From an uncultured Sutterella sp. (GTDB lineage: Bacteria; Pseudomonadota; Gammaproteobacteria; Burkholderiales; Burkholderiaceae_F): 56,201 nt of DNA. The stretch lies in contig CAJLGW010000003.1 of assembly GCA_905206345.1 (NCBI GenBank), forward strand, positions 1-56,201, written 5' to 3'. Every line of letters starts with the position of its first letter. Within the stretch, counting starts at the first letter, position 1. The notes below the pieces were generated by a model. It did no database searches, was not told where the DNA came from, and worked only from the letters and a program-made list of their open reading frames with translations. Of the stretch, positions 33,487 through 42,227 are shown piece by piece. Made by a program: the position numbers and the translations under genes.

Positions 33487-34392
33487 ATGCAATTATTAGA
33501 GCACGAGAAAAGATTTCAAACGATGGAGTTATCCGCACGATTTCATGCTGTGAGTGTGGAGATTTGTCGCGACTATCCGAGAGCTTTTATGCGCGCTCAT
33601 TCCGTGGCGACATTGTTAATGGATGTGGGGGCAGATGAAAGTGACGTGGTTTTGGGAATGGTTTGCTCGACGGGAGCCTGGAGCTCTGTTGAAATCAGAT
33701 TATCGGAAGCAAAAGCCGCGGGTCGAATTCGTATTTTCTTCGGTGTCGTTGAAGAGGAGCCAGAGTACGAACAGTACGTCATGGAAGATTCGCAATTAAC
33801 ATCTGAGGATCGTTTGATTGTTGATGCTATTTTCGCTTGCCGGTTGCGTGAAGCCATTGATTATTACAGCCACAAGCAAACGGTTCCATTGGGGCGTGAA
33901 GCAGAAGTCATCGAAGATTTGATTAATCGTTATTTTGTTGCTCGTGAGTACTTGGGTGAGACGTTATTGTCTAAGAACGTTGATCGCTATTTGCGAGATT
34001 TGGCTGCGCTCTTGCCTTATACGCCGTTGATGCTATTGGATGAGTGTGATGTTTATTGTCTTAAGGGATCGTTGCCACCGATTTTGATGCAGATTGTCGA
34101 TTGCTTAGGCTTTTATCGTTATCAAGATGCCAAAGGACTTTACATCGCAGGGATTAAACTGCAGCAAAATGAAGATTTATTGCGTCTGGTGGGTTTGATG
34201 AGTGCGCATTGGGTGGATTTGGAGATTAAGAAGAATCCTTGCGCTTTTAGTGCGATCGATTGGTATCGATTAGATGATGAAAAACTCGATGCTGATCAGC
34301 GTCATGCACGTGATTTCTGTCAGAAATTATTTGCGTTAGCACCGAATCCGTTTAATTTTGAAGCATTCATGGTGCAGGTTCGCTATTTCTAA
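33487..34392 (+). CDS. Uncharacterised protein
   Basis: A 301-residue soluble, acidic protein that I do not recognise. Residues about 38-65 (RAHSVATLLMDVGADESDVVLGMVCSTG) resemble the HP-x-AVAEIL...LAAALLHD part of RelA/SpoT-type HD domains, but the metal-binding His-Asp is replaced by Cys-Ser, so any such domain would be inactive. No membrane segment or signal peptide is visible. I start at ATG 33487 with GGAG 6 nt upstream; GTG 33451 is the alternative. The next gene follows after 17 bp, so the two may be cotranscribed. Confidence 0.7.
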   Translation: MQLLEHEKRFQTMELSARFHAVSVEICRDYPRAFMRAHSVATLLMDVGADESDVVLGMVCSTGAWSSVEIRLSEAKAAGRIRIFFGVVEEEPEYEQYVMEDSQLTSEDRLIVDAIFACRLREAIDYYSHKQTVPLGREAEVIEDLINRYFVAREYLGETLLSKNVDRYLRDLAALLPYTPLMLLDECDVYCLKGSLPPILMQIVDCLGFYRYQDAKGLYIAGIKLQQNEDLLRLVGLMSAHWVDLEIKKNPCAFSAIDWYRLDDEKLDADQRHARDFCQKLFALAPNPFNFEAFMVQVRYF

Positions 34393-34409
34393 GTTTTTGA
34401 GAGGTTTGT

Positions 34410-35162
34410 ATGGTCAATGTATTGGTATTTAGTCCGACGGGAAATTCAGAGCTAGTGGCTTTGACGGTTGCATCTGAATTGGGGGAAAAAGTTAATGTTG
34501 TCGATTTAACCAAAACGCATCTGATGGTAGAAACGTTTGATCCGAAGGATCCTATGGTGATAGCGGGGCCGGTTTTTGGTGGATGTTTACCTTCTTTGAT
34601 GGTTGAGAGATTAAAGAGCTTTTCTTTCAATGGTGTCAAAGTCATTACTTTGGTTACTTACGGTAATAGAGCCTTTGAAGATGCGCTGTTAGAACTCAAT
34701 AACACAGTGTCTGAACTCGGTGGCACACCGATTGCAAGCGCCGCCGTTGTCGCACGTCACTCGATGGTGCCGACTGTCGCACAAAATCGTCCCTCTGATG
34801 TCGATTTGACGAATTTGAAGGCCTTTGCTCGAATGGCTAAGAAAAAGCTCTCTCAAACGGAATTTGATGCCTTAAAAGTGCCAGGTGACTTTCCCTATCA
34901 CTCTTGGACGAAGTCGCCACTGACACCGATCATTGACGGAAATTGCGTGAAGTGCGGTCAGTGCGTCAGGTTGTGTCCTGTGGGGGCAATTGATGCAAAT
35001 GATCCTTCAAAGGTCGATGCCGAGAAATGCATTTTGTGCATGCGCTGTGTGTTTGTTTGCTCTCAAAAATCTCGTGTCTTGCCTGAGCCGGTAAGGGTTA
35101 TGATTGGTCAAAAATTAGCGCCTGTCGCTGCTATTCATAGAGATAATGAATTCTTTCTCTAA
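34410..35162 (+). CDS. Flavodoxin-ferredoxin fusion (EFR1-like)
   Basis: A 250-residue protein with an N-terminal flavodoxin-like fold (phosphate loop SPTGNSE, residues 9-15; GPVFGGCLP near 50) and two C-terminal 4Fe-4S motifs: CVKCGQCVRLCP and CILCMRCVFVC. Proteins of this plan are common in anaerobes and carry low-potential electrons; their partners are mostly unknown. The second cluster lacks the usual proline. It shares a short operon with the unknown gene before it. Confidence 0.88.
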   Translation: MVNVLVFSPTGNSELVALTVASELGEKVNVVDLTKTHLMVETFDPKDPMVIAGPVFGGCLPSLMVERLKSFSFNGVKVITLVTYGNRAFEDALLELNNTVSELGGTPIASAAVVARHSMVPTVAQNRPSDVDLTNLKAFARMAKKKLSQTEFDALKVPGDFPYHSWTKSPLTPIIDGNCVKCGQCVRLCPVGAIDANDPSKVDAEKCILCMRCVFVCSQKSRVLPEPVRVMIGQKLAPVAAIHRDNEFFL

Positions 35163-35167
35163 ATAAT

Positions 35168-35197
35168 AAAAGGCTTTGATTTTTCAAAGCCTTTTAT
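35168..35197 (+). terminator. Terminator after the flavodoxin-ferredoxin gene
   Basis: AAAAGGCTTTGA pairs with TCAAAGCCTTTT around a TTTT loop. Confidence 0.88.
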
Positions 35198-35200
35198 GAA

Positions 35201-35236
35201 TCAAATGTACAAATTAACAATTGTTCAAATGTTTTA
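35201..35236. repeat. TGTACA-type site E
   Basis: TGTACA at 35206-35211, the palindrome AACAATTGTT at 35216-35225 and TTCAAATGTT after it resemble the sites around parA, 2 kb away. It lies at the far border of the island. Confidence 0.4.
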
Positions 35237-35269
35237 TTGTTGTAATGAATGAAACAATAAATGTTAATT

Positions 35270-36373
35270 TCAATGATCGGACTTAATACCTGCGCCGCAC
35301 ATCGTGATTAATGTATCGGGCGTACGTCCGTGAAGTTCGCAGTAGTGAACGTAGGCAGCGTAGTTGGCTGCAGTTGTATGCTCGCAATAGATGCCACGAC
35401 GAGCAATTTCGTGACGGCACTTCAAAATCAAATCTTCCGGAGCCGTCACCACTTCAATGTTGTGACGAGCAATCATGTCGAGCACTTCTTTCCCGCGCAT
35501 CGGTTTACCGATGGCGATACCTTCTGCCATCGTCGGTTGCGGGGTCACGGAAGCGGGTTCATTGAGACCTTGTTGTTGAGCTTGATAGAGCGGATCGCAC
35601 AACTCACTTTGAAGAGCAATGACATTTGGGAAATGGTCAATGGCGCCGCTTTCGTGAAGGTGCTCTAAGGCCTTAATCGCACCGATAAACAAAGTACCGT
35701 TACCGACAGGAATGACAATATTTTCAGGAATGCGTTTGAGTTGTTCAAACACTTCGTAGATATAGGCCTTCATCCCTTCATAAAAATAAGGGTTATAGAC
35801 GTGATTGGCGTAGTAAGCACCACGTTCTTTGACTTGGCTACGACAGACATCGGCACAGTGATCACGTGTACCTTCAATGACATGAACTTGAGCACCGTGG
35901 GATTCAATCATGGTGATCTTTTTCGGACTCGTGCCTTCGGGAACGTATATTTCGCAATCGATTCCGGCTCGAGCACAATAGGCTGCAACACTATTGCCTG
36001 CGTTGCCGCTCGAATCTTGAACACAATGCGTAACACCAATGCTCTTACAGTGTGCGACAAGCGTTGCCGCGCCACGATCCTTAAAGGAGAGCGTTGGCAT
36101 GGTGTAGTCCATTTTGAACATCACATCGTCGTTAAAACGAATGACCGGAGTCATCCCTTCACCCATGGTGATAGAACGCCACGTTTGATCGTCGTCCATT
36201 GCCATAAATGCACGGTAACGGAATTGACTCCATTCATTGCGATCAATTAACTTTTCATCCCAAGCCGGGGCTTTAAAATCGAGCTCAAAAAGACCTCCGC
36301 ATTCGCAACGCGGGGTTTTAGTTGTGGTGGGTGTTTTTTTACCGCAGTGGGTACAGACAAACTCTAAAGCCAT
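35270..36373 (-). CDS. Threonine synthase-like PLP-dependent enzyme with zinc ribbon
   Basis: A 367-residue fold-II PLP enzyme. The N-terminus has a zinc-ribbon pattern (CTHCGKK... CECGG, residues 6-25); the PLP lysine is in TLSFKDRGA; SSGNAGNSVAAY binds the cofactor phosphate. It is close to threonine synthase, but such proteins also act as dehydratases or lyases. Its pairing with RidA (4-bp gap) favours an enzyme that releases reactive enamines. The start has AAGGAG 7 nt upstream, inside the end of ridA. Confidence 0.85.
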   Translation of the reverse strand: MALEFVCTHCGKKTPTTTKTPRCECGGLFELDFKAPAWDEKLIDRNEWSQFRYRAFMAMDDDQTWRSITMGEGMTPVIRFNDDVMFKMDYTMPTLSFKDRGAATLVAHCKSIGVTHCVQDSSGNAGNSVAAYCARAGIDCEIYVPEGTSPKKITMIESHGAQVHVIEGTRDHCADVCRSQVKERGAYYANHVYNPYFYEGMKAYIYEVFEQLKRIPENIVIPVGNGTLFIGAIKALEHLHESGAIDHFPNVIALQSELCDPLYQAQQQGLNEPASVTPQPTMAEGIAIGKPMRGKEVLDMIARHNIEVVTAPEDLILKCRHEIARRGIYCEHTTAANYAAYVHYCELHGRTPDTLITMCGAGIKSDH

Positions 36374-36377
36374 TGTG

Positions 36378-36758
36378 TTACTCCTTGATTTCTGCAATTG
36401 CTTCGATTTCAACCAAACAGCCGAAATGCAATGTGGTCGTTGAGACAATCACTCGCCCGGGTTTGTGATCACCGAAGAACTCTGCATAGACCTCATTGAT
36501 CGGGCCCCAGTATTGAACATCCGGCGTATAAACACGGCAAAACACGACTTGATCACGGCGCACACCTGCAGCTTTTAAAACACGATCGACATTATTGAGT
36601 GCCAAGCGGGTGTGGTCTTTAATATTGCCTTGACAGACCTCGCGGGTATCGGGATCAATGGACAATTGACCGGAAACATACAGCGTACCGTTACTGATAA
36701 CACCGGCACTGTAATGGCCCTTATTTTCGCCCTTAAAATCGGGGGTGATGATTTGCAT
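36378..36758 (-). CDS. RidA family enamine/imine deaminase
   Basis: A 126-residue YjgF/YER057c/UK114 protein. The conserved GTLYVSGQLSIDP and the arginine in VVFCRVYTPD support an active RidA. RidA hydrolyses 2-aminoacrylate and related imines released by PLP enzymes. Being cotranscribed with such an enzyme suggests a local detoxifying role. Confidence 0.92.
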   Translation of the reverse strand: MQIITPDFKGENKGHYSAGVISNGTLYVSGQLSIDPDTREVCQGNIKDHTRLALNNVDRVLKAAGVRRDQVVFCRVYTPDVQYWGPINEVYAEFFGDHKPGRVIVSTTTLHFGCLVEIEAIAEIKE

Positions 36759-36928
36759 GGTGTTCTCTCCTAAGAGTGTCCAAGTTATTCAATAGCTACA
36801 TTTTCAACCCAAAAGCCACAAAAAGAATCAGGGATTGTCACGACTTAGTGTAATAACCCTAGTTAACGCTTTCGTTTGTGGGGTTAATGGGTGCAAAATT
36901 AATTCTTATTTACCTCGGAGATTTTGCC
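36759..36928. promoter_or_regulatory. Divergent promoter region between ridA and M20 gene
   Basis: A 170-bp gap separates the two starts. It contains an imperfect dyad, AGGGATTGTCAC...GTGTAATAACCCT, at about 36828-36859, which could bind a shared regulator of both arms. No regulator gene is next to it. Confidence 0.35.
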
Positions 36929-38128
36929 ATGAGTGATGCGCATTCGGTTTTCAGTTATATGCAAGCCCATGAATCGGAGTTTAGTGAGCTTCGTCATGAT
37001 TTCCACCGCTTCCCTGAAACGGGTTTAGATCTTCCGAAAACAGCCGATCGTATCGTTGATACACTCAAGCTCTACGGTGTTGATGAAATCCATACCAATA
37101 TCGGTCATAGTGGCGTTGTTGCTGTTGTTTCAGGTCGTACACCGTCAGAAAAATGGGTTGGTATTCGTGCCGACATGGACGCCTTGCCGTTACCGGAAAA
37201 AGCACAACACGATCACCCCTCAGAAGTTCCCAATTGCACGCACGCTTGCGGTCATGACGGCCACATTACGATGGCATTGGCTGCCTGTAAGTACCTTTGT
37301 GAGCATCGTGATGAATTTGACGGTACGGTTGCTTTCATCTTCCAGCCGGGTGAAGAAGGCTATGCTGGTGCACGCTTAATGATTGAAGACGGACTTTTTG
37401 AAAAGTTCCCGATTGCTGAAGTTTATGCGACGCACGGTGAACCCGCCGATCCTGTTGGAACCATCGGTATCGGTACCGGTTATATGATGGCTAGCGCTGA
37501 CATTTTTGATGTCGCAGTCGAAGGCAAGGGTGGCCATGGTGCACGTCCTCATGAAGCCATTGATAGCGTTTTGGTTGCTGCTCAAATTGTCGTGGCAGCA
37601 CAATCGATTGTGAGCCGTAATGTCGATCCCTTAAAGGGCGCTGTGGTGACTTTTGGTGCGTTGCTTGCTGGTGATGAAAAGGGCTCAAGTGTATTGCCGC
37701 AAAAAGCGAAAATGGTGGGTACGTGCCGTAGTTTTGAACCTGAAGTCCGAGACCTTGTTGAAGAACGCTTGAAGCTTGTTGTGGAAAACGTGGCTCAAGC
37801 CTATGGAGCCAAGGCAGAACTTCACTATACGCGTCTTTATCCGTCGCTCTACAGCCACCCGCAACAAGCTCAAGCCTTAAAGACGGTGGTTCAAGAGTGG
37901 TTGGGTGAAGAGGCCTTGCGTCCCGTGTATCCTCAAATGATTGCTGAGGATTTCTCTTTCATGATGAACGCCCGTCCGGGTTGCCTCTTTAGAACCGGTT
38001 TGATGGATGAAGAGCATCAAGCAAGTCTTCACCACAACACATTTGACTTTAACGATAAAGCCATTAAATACGGTGCAACGGTCTTTGTGACCAATGCAAT
38101 TAATCGATTGAAAGTACTTAACGGCTAA
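36929..38128 (+). CDS. M20 family amidohydrolase (hippurate hydrolase type)
   Basis: A 399-residue metallo-amidohydrolase with the family motifs IRADMDALPLPE, CTHACGHDGHITMALA and FQPGEEGYAGA. Such enzymes split N-acyl amino acids or related amides. I start at ATG 36929 with GGAG 8 nt upstream. It diverges from the ridA-PLP pair, so all three may serve one catabolic route. Confidence 0.9.
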   Translation: MSDAHSVFSYMQAHESEFSELRHDFHRFPETGLDLPKTADRIVDTLKLYGVDEIHTNIGHSGVVAVVSGRTPSEKWVGIRADMDALPLPEKAQHDHPSEVPNCTHACGHDGHITMALAACKYLCEHRDEFDGTVAFIFQPGEEGYAGARLMIEDGLFEKFPIAEVYATHGEPADPVGTIGIGTGYMMASADIFDVAVEGKGGHGARPHEAIDSVLVAAQIVVAAQSIVSRNVDPLKGAVVTFGALLAGDEKGSSVLPQKAKMVGTCRSFEPEVRDLVEERLKLVVENVAQAYGAKAELHYTRLYPSLYSHPQQAQALKTVVQEWLGEEALRPVYPQMIAEDFSFMMNARPGCLFRTGLMDEEHQASLHHNTFDFNDKAIKYGATVFVTNAINRLKVLNG

Positions 38129-38134
38129 AACAAA

Positions 38135-38160
38135 TTTGGGCTACCTTTCGGTAGCCCAAA
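38135..38160. terminator. Terminator between the M20 gene and serB
   Basis: TTTGGGCTACC pairs with GGTAGCCCAAA. T-rich DNA on the reverse strand makes it better for serB than for the forward gene. Confidence 0.75.
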
Positions 38161-38176
38161 ATGTTTTGAAAAACGG

Positions 38177-39028
38177 TTAGCTTTGAGGCCAAGCTTCAAT
38201 GAAGAAATCAATGATGGTATCCAGCCCGCCGAATTCAACATGGTAGTGGGCGGCGTCTCTGACAATGGGTTTGGCGTGATAGGCAACGCCGATCTTCGCT
38301 GCGCCCAACATTTTTAAGTCGTTGGCGCCATCGCCGACAGCAATAGCGTTATCAAGTTTTGTGTGGTTGAGCATGCATAAAACGGCAAGCGCATTGCGTT
38401 TTCCTGATGCATCGATAATCTCACCACCGGCTGGCCCTGTGACTTCTCCCGAGAGCTTATCTTCCTTATCAAAGACAAGTTCGTTGCAAAGATAGTTATC
38501 CATTCCCAAACGCTCGCAAACATCACGTGCGATGTCAGAAAAACCGCCCGAAATGATGTAAGTTTTTATGCCGTTTGCTTTCAGAAATTCCATTAAACGC
38601 AAGGCACCCGGCATTAATACAGCATGAGAAACCGTTGTGTTGATAACATCGCGAGTTGCGCCCTTTAAAAGGTGAGAGCGCTGACGAAGGAAATCTGCAA
38701 ATTCAAAATGGCCTTGCATGGCCAATTCGGTCATTTGAGAGACTTTTTCACCCACGCCAATTTGCATCGCAATGTCATCAATGCATTCCAAGTCAATCAG
38801 AGTGCTATCCATGTCAAATGCGGCCACATGAATTTCTTTAATGGAGAGCCCCGCTTTGACGAGATTGGCATCAAGCTGGGCTTTTTGTGCGCGCTCTTGA
38901 ATCTCAATAGCCTCTTCAAAGGACAATTGACAAACTCTTAACGCATTGTCTTTTTCCCAGACTGTTTTGCCCTGAATTTGAGAGCGAAAAAGAGGAGCGT
39001 TTTGCCCATGAATAACGAGATCAAACAT
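38177..39028 (-). CDS. serB: Phosphoserine phosphatase
   Basis: A 283-residue HAD phosphatase with the nucleophile motif AFDMDSTLID, the second motif IISGGF and the GDGANDLKMLG motif. It makes L-serine from phosphoserine. The first 70 residues are a short ACT-like region. I choose ATG 39028, with AGGA 8 nt upstream, over ATG 39037. Its start overlaps the end of the upstream remnant by 8 bp. Confidence 0.93.
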   Translation of the reverse strand: MFDLVIHGQNAPLFRSQIQGKTVWEKDNALRVCQLSFEEAIEIQERAQKAQLDANLVKAGLSIKEIHVAAFDMDSTLIDLECIDDIAMQIGVGEKVSQMTELAMQGHFEFADFLRQRSHLLKGATRDVINTTVSHAVLMPGALRLMEFLKANGIKTYIISGGFSDIARDVCERLGMDNYLCNELVFDKEDKLSGEVTGPAGGEIIDASGKRNALAVLCMLNHTKLDNAIAVGDGANDLKMLGAAKIGVAYHAKPIVRDAAHYHVEFGGLDTIIDFFIEAWPQS

Positions 39029-40050
39029 GAATAACATCCTTTTTTAAATGCTTTTTGAGAGTGTCTTCTCGAGCACCTTCTAAAACGTAGATACACTCAC
39101 AATAGTGAGCTCGAATCAAATATTGAGAATACTTTCCGTATTGTAGGCTCAGACGCTCAAGAACATAAGAGGAACTTGTTTGCTCCCCGCAAAGCGCCTC
39201 TTTAAGAACACGAGCCTTTAACGGTTTTTCTCCGGCATCCTTTTGATCCAAAAGTCCCAAATGCGTCATGACTGTCATTGCAAAGTCATCGTGAGCAGCA
39301 GGAACTTGATGTTCTTTGGGAGCGGTACTAAAAAGATTGCCGTTGATGGCTAACATGGCACGAATTTCACAAGGCAACAACCCGCCTTGATTGCCACAAC
39401 CAATATCACTGTCACCCCCATCAATTGAGTAACCACTTTGCGGGTCGTTATGAAGGACGATGCGCAAATCAGCGCCTTGGCGATGGTCGCTCGAAAGTAA
39501 GTGTTCAGAGAACGTTCCTGCGACTTTACCTTCTGTGCTTGATGAGCATTGTAGAGTCGGTTGAGAGAAAATCATGCCCACTTCCGGAGTTTGCATTAAT
39601 ATGTCTCGAATTTGACCGATTTTGTCCTGAATTTCAGGGTTAATCCACAAGCCGATAGCGTAGCTGCCCACGACGACAATGTCAGCGTCTTGAGGGTTTG
39701 CGCCGTTACGAATATCGGTACCGGTAAGAACAGAAAAGCCTGCGTTTTTTAGGACAGAAGTCACATCGAAATACTCGGCGATTTCTGAGTGGCCATGGTC
39801 AGACATGGTGACGAGTTGAATACCAGCGTCTTTGCCTTCTTTTCCCCACCAATGAAGAATTTTTTCAAAGGCTTGATCGGCATTTTTCCGAGCTTCTCGA
39901 GTCTTGTCATGCCAGATGCCAAATTTGTGACTGGAGTGATCGGGTTCGCCAAACCATAAGACCGTCACGTCTCCCAGGCCTCTTGGAATTTCATAGTTAA
40001 AGAAAATGTCGCAAAGCAATTCATTGCCTTTGAAATCGGGGACTGCCAAG
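39021..40050 (-). pseudogene. Type I phosphodiesterase/alkaline phosphatase-like, 5' truncated
   Basis: An open frame of about 335 codons matches the C-terminal two thirds of the nucleotide pyrophosphatase/phosphodiesterase family: DVTVLWFGEPDHSSHKFG (metal Asp and His), then VTMSDHGHSE (Asp-His metal site). The N-terminal part with the nucleophile Thr/Ser and first metal aspartate is missing. The frame runs straight into the remains of a solute-binding-protein gene near 40050. No start with a ribosome binding site is seen, so I call it a fragment. Confidence 0.75.
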
Positions 40051-40907
40051 GGGATCCCCGATCAGACGATTGCGTGTCAAATACCATGCCGTAGACGTTG
40101 GCGATCGGACCACCGATGACATTGACTTTGCCGTCAGAAGACAAGGGCTTGATTTGATCAGGCGGTACTTCCGTGATGATGTCAAATTCACCGGAGCGCA
40201 AACCGGCGACACGGGCAGAGAGTTCAGGTACTTCGACAAAACTGACCTTTTGTGCCGCGCCCTTGTCACCCCAGTATTGATCGTTGCGAAACAATTCCAA
40301 GCGGTTAGAGGTTTTGAAAGAAACGATCTTATAGGGGCCGGAACCAATGGGTTTCTTTACCCATTTTTCCCAAGAGCCGGCTTTTTTGGAATCGTCCTCA
40401 GAAATGATTTCAGACATGCGGGCAGAAAAGCGCAACTAAGGGATCAGGCGTTTTCATCGTCACGCGCACGGTGTAATTGTCAATCTTTTTGACGCTCTTT
40501 AAGCCACCGAGAAAATCCCAGGCGGGACGCCCCGGGGCTTTTTCGCTACTGAAGCGTTCAGGGCCAAAAGAAAAGACAACGTCATCGGCGGTAAAGGGGG
40601 TGCCATCATGGAACTTTACGTCGTGACGAAGTTTGAATTCCACCGTATCGGCCGAAATACGTTTCCAAGAAAGAGCCAAGTCGGGCTCAAGTGCGCCGGT
40701 TTTGCTGTTGGCACGAATCAAGGTGTCATAGACAGAAGACATCACGCGGTCGATCGCATTGTTATTAATCCCTTGCGGTTCAACCGTCGTGGGTAAAAGC
40801 GGCATGGCAATGACCATGTTTTGTGCACTAGCCCAAGCGTTTTGACCGAGTAAGGCACAAGAGGCTAACAACGTAGCGATAGCGGTTTTTCTCAATTGTT
40901 TCGACAT
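40040..40907 (-). pseudogene. ABC transporter periplasmic peptide-binding protein (SBP_bac_5), broken
   Basis: Begins at ATG 40907 (GGAG 6 nt upstream) with a signal peptide (LRKTAIATLLASCALLG...AWA-SAQ), then the family-5 segment EPDLALSWKRISADTVEFKLRHDVKFHDGTPFTADDV. The frame stops near 40410 after PDPLVAL; homology resumes one frame over (RFSARMSEIISEDD, then KPIGSGPYKIVSF) and continues to about 40050, where it shifts again and meets the phosphodiesterase fragment. The C-terminal half is absent. It is a GsiB/DppA-like gene, now dead. Confidence 0.8.
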
Positions 40908-41098
40908 AAATTGCTCCATCGTTCAATGTCCCTGTAATTTTGAGGAGCATTTATGTCAGGATTAAGACAAGTCAGTGAAGATTTAATAACGATAGACTTG
41001 TCTTTTTGGCAGTATTTAACCTATTGAAAAAATAATGAAAAATTTTCTTATTCCATAAAATAATGGTTGCAAAAATTGTCATTTTGATGACACAAAAG
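40908..41098. other. Gap between LysR gene end and the broken binding-protein gene
   Basis: An AT-rich 190-bp stretch with no ORF. GTCAC-GATT-GTGAC (41097-41110) at its edge is a short hairpin over the LysR stop codon. It presumably held the promoter of the dead transporter operon. Confidence 0.4.
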
Positions 41099-42022
41099 TC
41101 ACGATTGTGACGATGGCGATAACGGGAAATTCGCAGGCCGTCTCTCAAAGGTTGGAACAATGCGCAAGAGTTCATTTTTCCACCATTGGACAAGTTTGGA
41201 CTCCGTTTGATCAGGGCGAACCAAGAGCATTAATCGTTCGGGAGGCATTGAAATGCCTTCGGTTTGAATTTCAGAAACTTTACGGGCCAAGTTGGGGTTC
41301 AAGGCAAGTTGCCGTTGGGGTAAAACCGTCCAACCGACGTTTTTAGCAGCAAGAGAAAGTGCCCACGCACCGGAATTCACTTCCCAAGGATCGTCACTCA
41401 AAATGACAGGAGGCGGGGACTCAGGGTCTCGAGCCGTGACAACCATTTGGCGATAGGCTCTTAAATCGTTAACCGTTGCGGGCTGGCGGGTTTGTAGCGG
41501 GTGTTGGAGACCGGCAATAACCGATACCGGGAATTGTGCGATTTCAAAAGCTGGGCACTCAAATTGAGTGGCATTGGAAAACACAATGGCCATGGCCATT
41601 TCGGTGTTTTTGAAAAACCAGTTCACATCAAACGCATTCAAGCTTTCAATTTGCACACGCAATTGCGGATGGGTGACGGAGAGCTTCTCAAAAAGTCCCA
41701 TGATGGCGTTGTTGCCCAACGAGTGGTCTAACCCAATGTGTAAGCTCAAGGGTACGTCGCCATAGATTTGCTTGGCGCGCAGATCAAAGCGTGCGTACTC
41801 TTTAATAACGTGCTTGGCGTAGGGAAGAAGTTGTTCACCTTGCTCGGAGAGAATCGGTCGGTGGCTTCTGACAAAAAGTCGATAACCAAGTTCAGCCTCC
41901 ATGTTGGCAATGTGGGTGGAAATCACCGATTGTGCACGACCGAGTTCACGAGCGGCGGCCGAAAATGAACCTTCTTGGGCTGCGTAGACAAAGGATTTCA
42001 ATTCGTCGATGTCAATTCCCAT
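41099..42022 (-). CDS. LysR-type transcriptional regulator
   Basis: A 307-residue LTTR with an N-terminal winged HTH (about residues 3-62: DELKSFVYAAQEGSFSAAARELGRAQSVISTHIANME...) and a periplasmic-binding-protein-like effector domain. I choose ATG 42022 with GGAG 6 nt upstream over ATG 42037. It diverges from an MFS gene with palindromes in between, the usual LTTR layout. Its target is probably that transporter and perhaps the dead operon downstream. Confidence 0.92.
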   Translation of the reverse strand: MGIDIDELKSFVYAAQEGSFSAAARELGRAQSVISTHIANMEAELGYRLFVRSHRPILSEQGEQLLPYAKHVIKEYARFDLRAKQIYGDVPLSLHIGLDHSLGNNAIMGLFEKLSVTHPQLRVQIESLNAFDVNWFFKNTEMAMAIVFSNATQFECPAFEIAQFPVSVIAGLQHPLQTRQPATVNDLRAYRQMVVTARDPESPPPVILSDDPWEVNSGAWALSLAAKNVGWTVLPQRQLALNPNLARKVSEIQTEGISMPPERLMLLVRPDQTESKLVQWWKNELLRIVPTFERRPANFPLSPSSQS

Positions 42023-42100
42023 GATTTTCTCCGACATTGAGGCGTAAGGACAACTCTATTGATCAGATAGCAACTTGCCCCCGCTTTCATTGCCCTCACC

Positions 42101-42157
42101 CTATAGATGGGTTTCGACCGGAGGTGCTATCAATCTATAGTGTATCAAAAATTTGAT
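42101..42157. promoter_or_regulatory. Candidate LysR operator with palindromes
   Basis: CTATAGAT (42101-42108) and its complement ATCTATAG (42133-42140) lie three helical turns apart. ATCAAAAATTTGAT (42144-42157) is a perfect 6-2-6 palindrome. Their place between the divergent genes fits LTTR recognition and activation sites. Confidence 0.5.
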
Positions 42158-42227
42158 GGAATCAATCTCGTAATATCAAATAATTAGGTAGATAATTGAC
42201 GGCAAGTCATTCATGTTTAAGGCTTAT

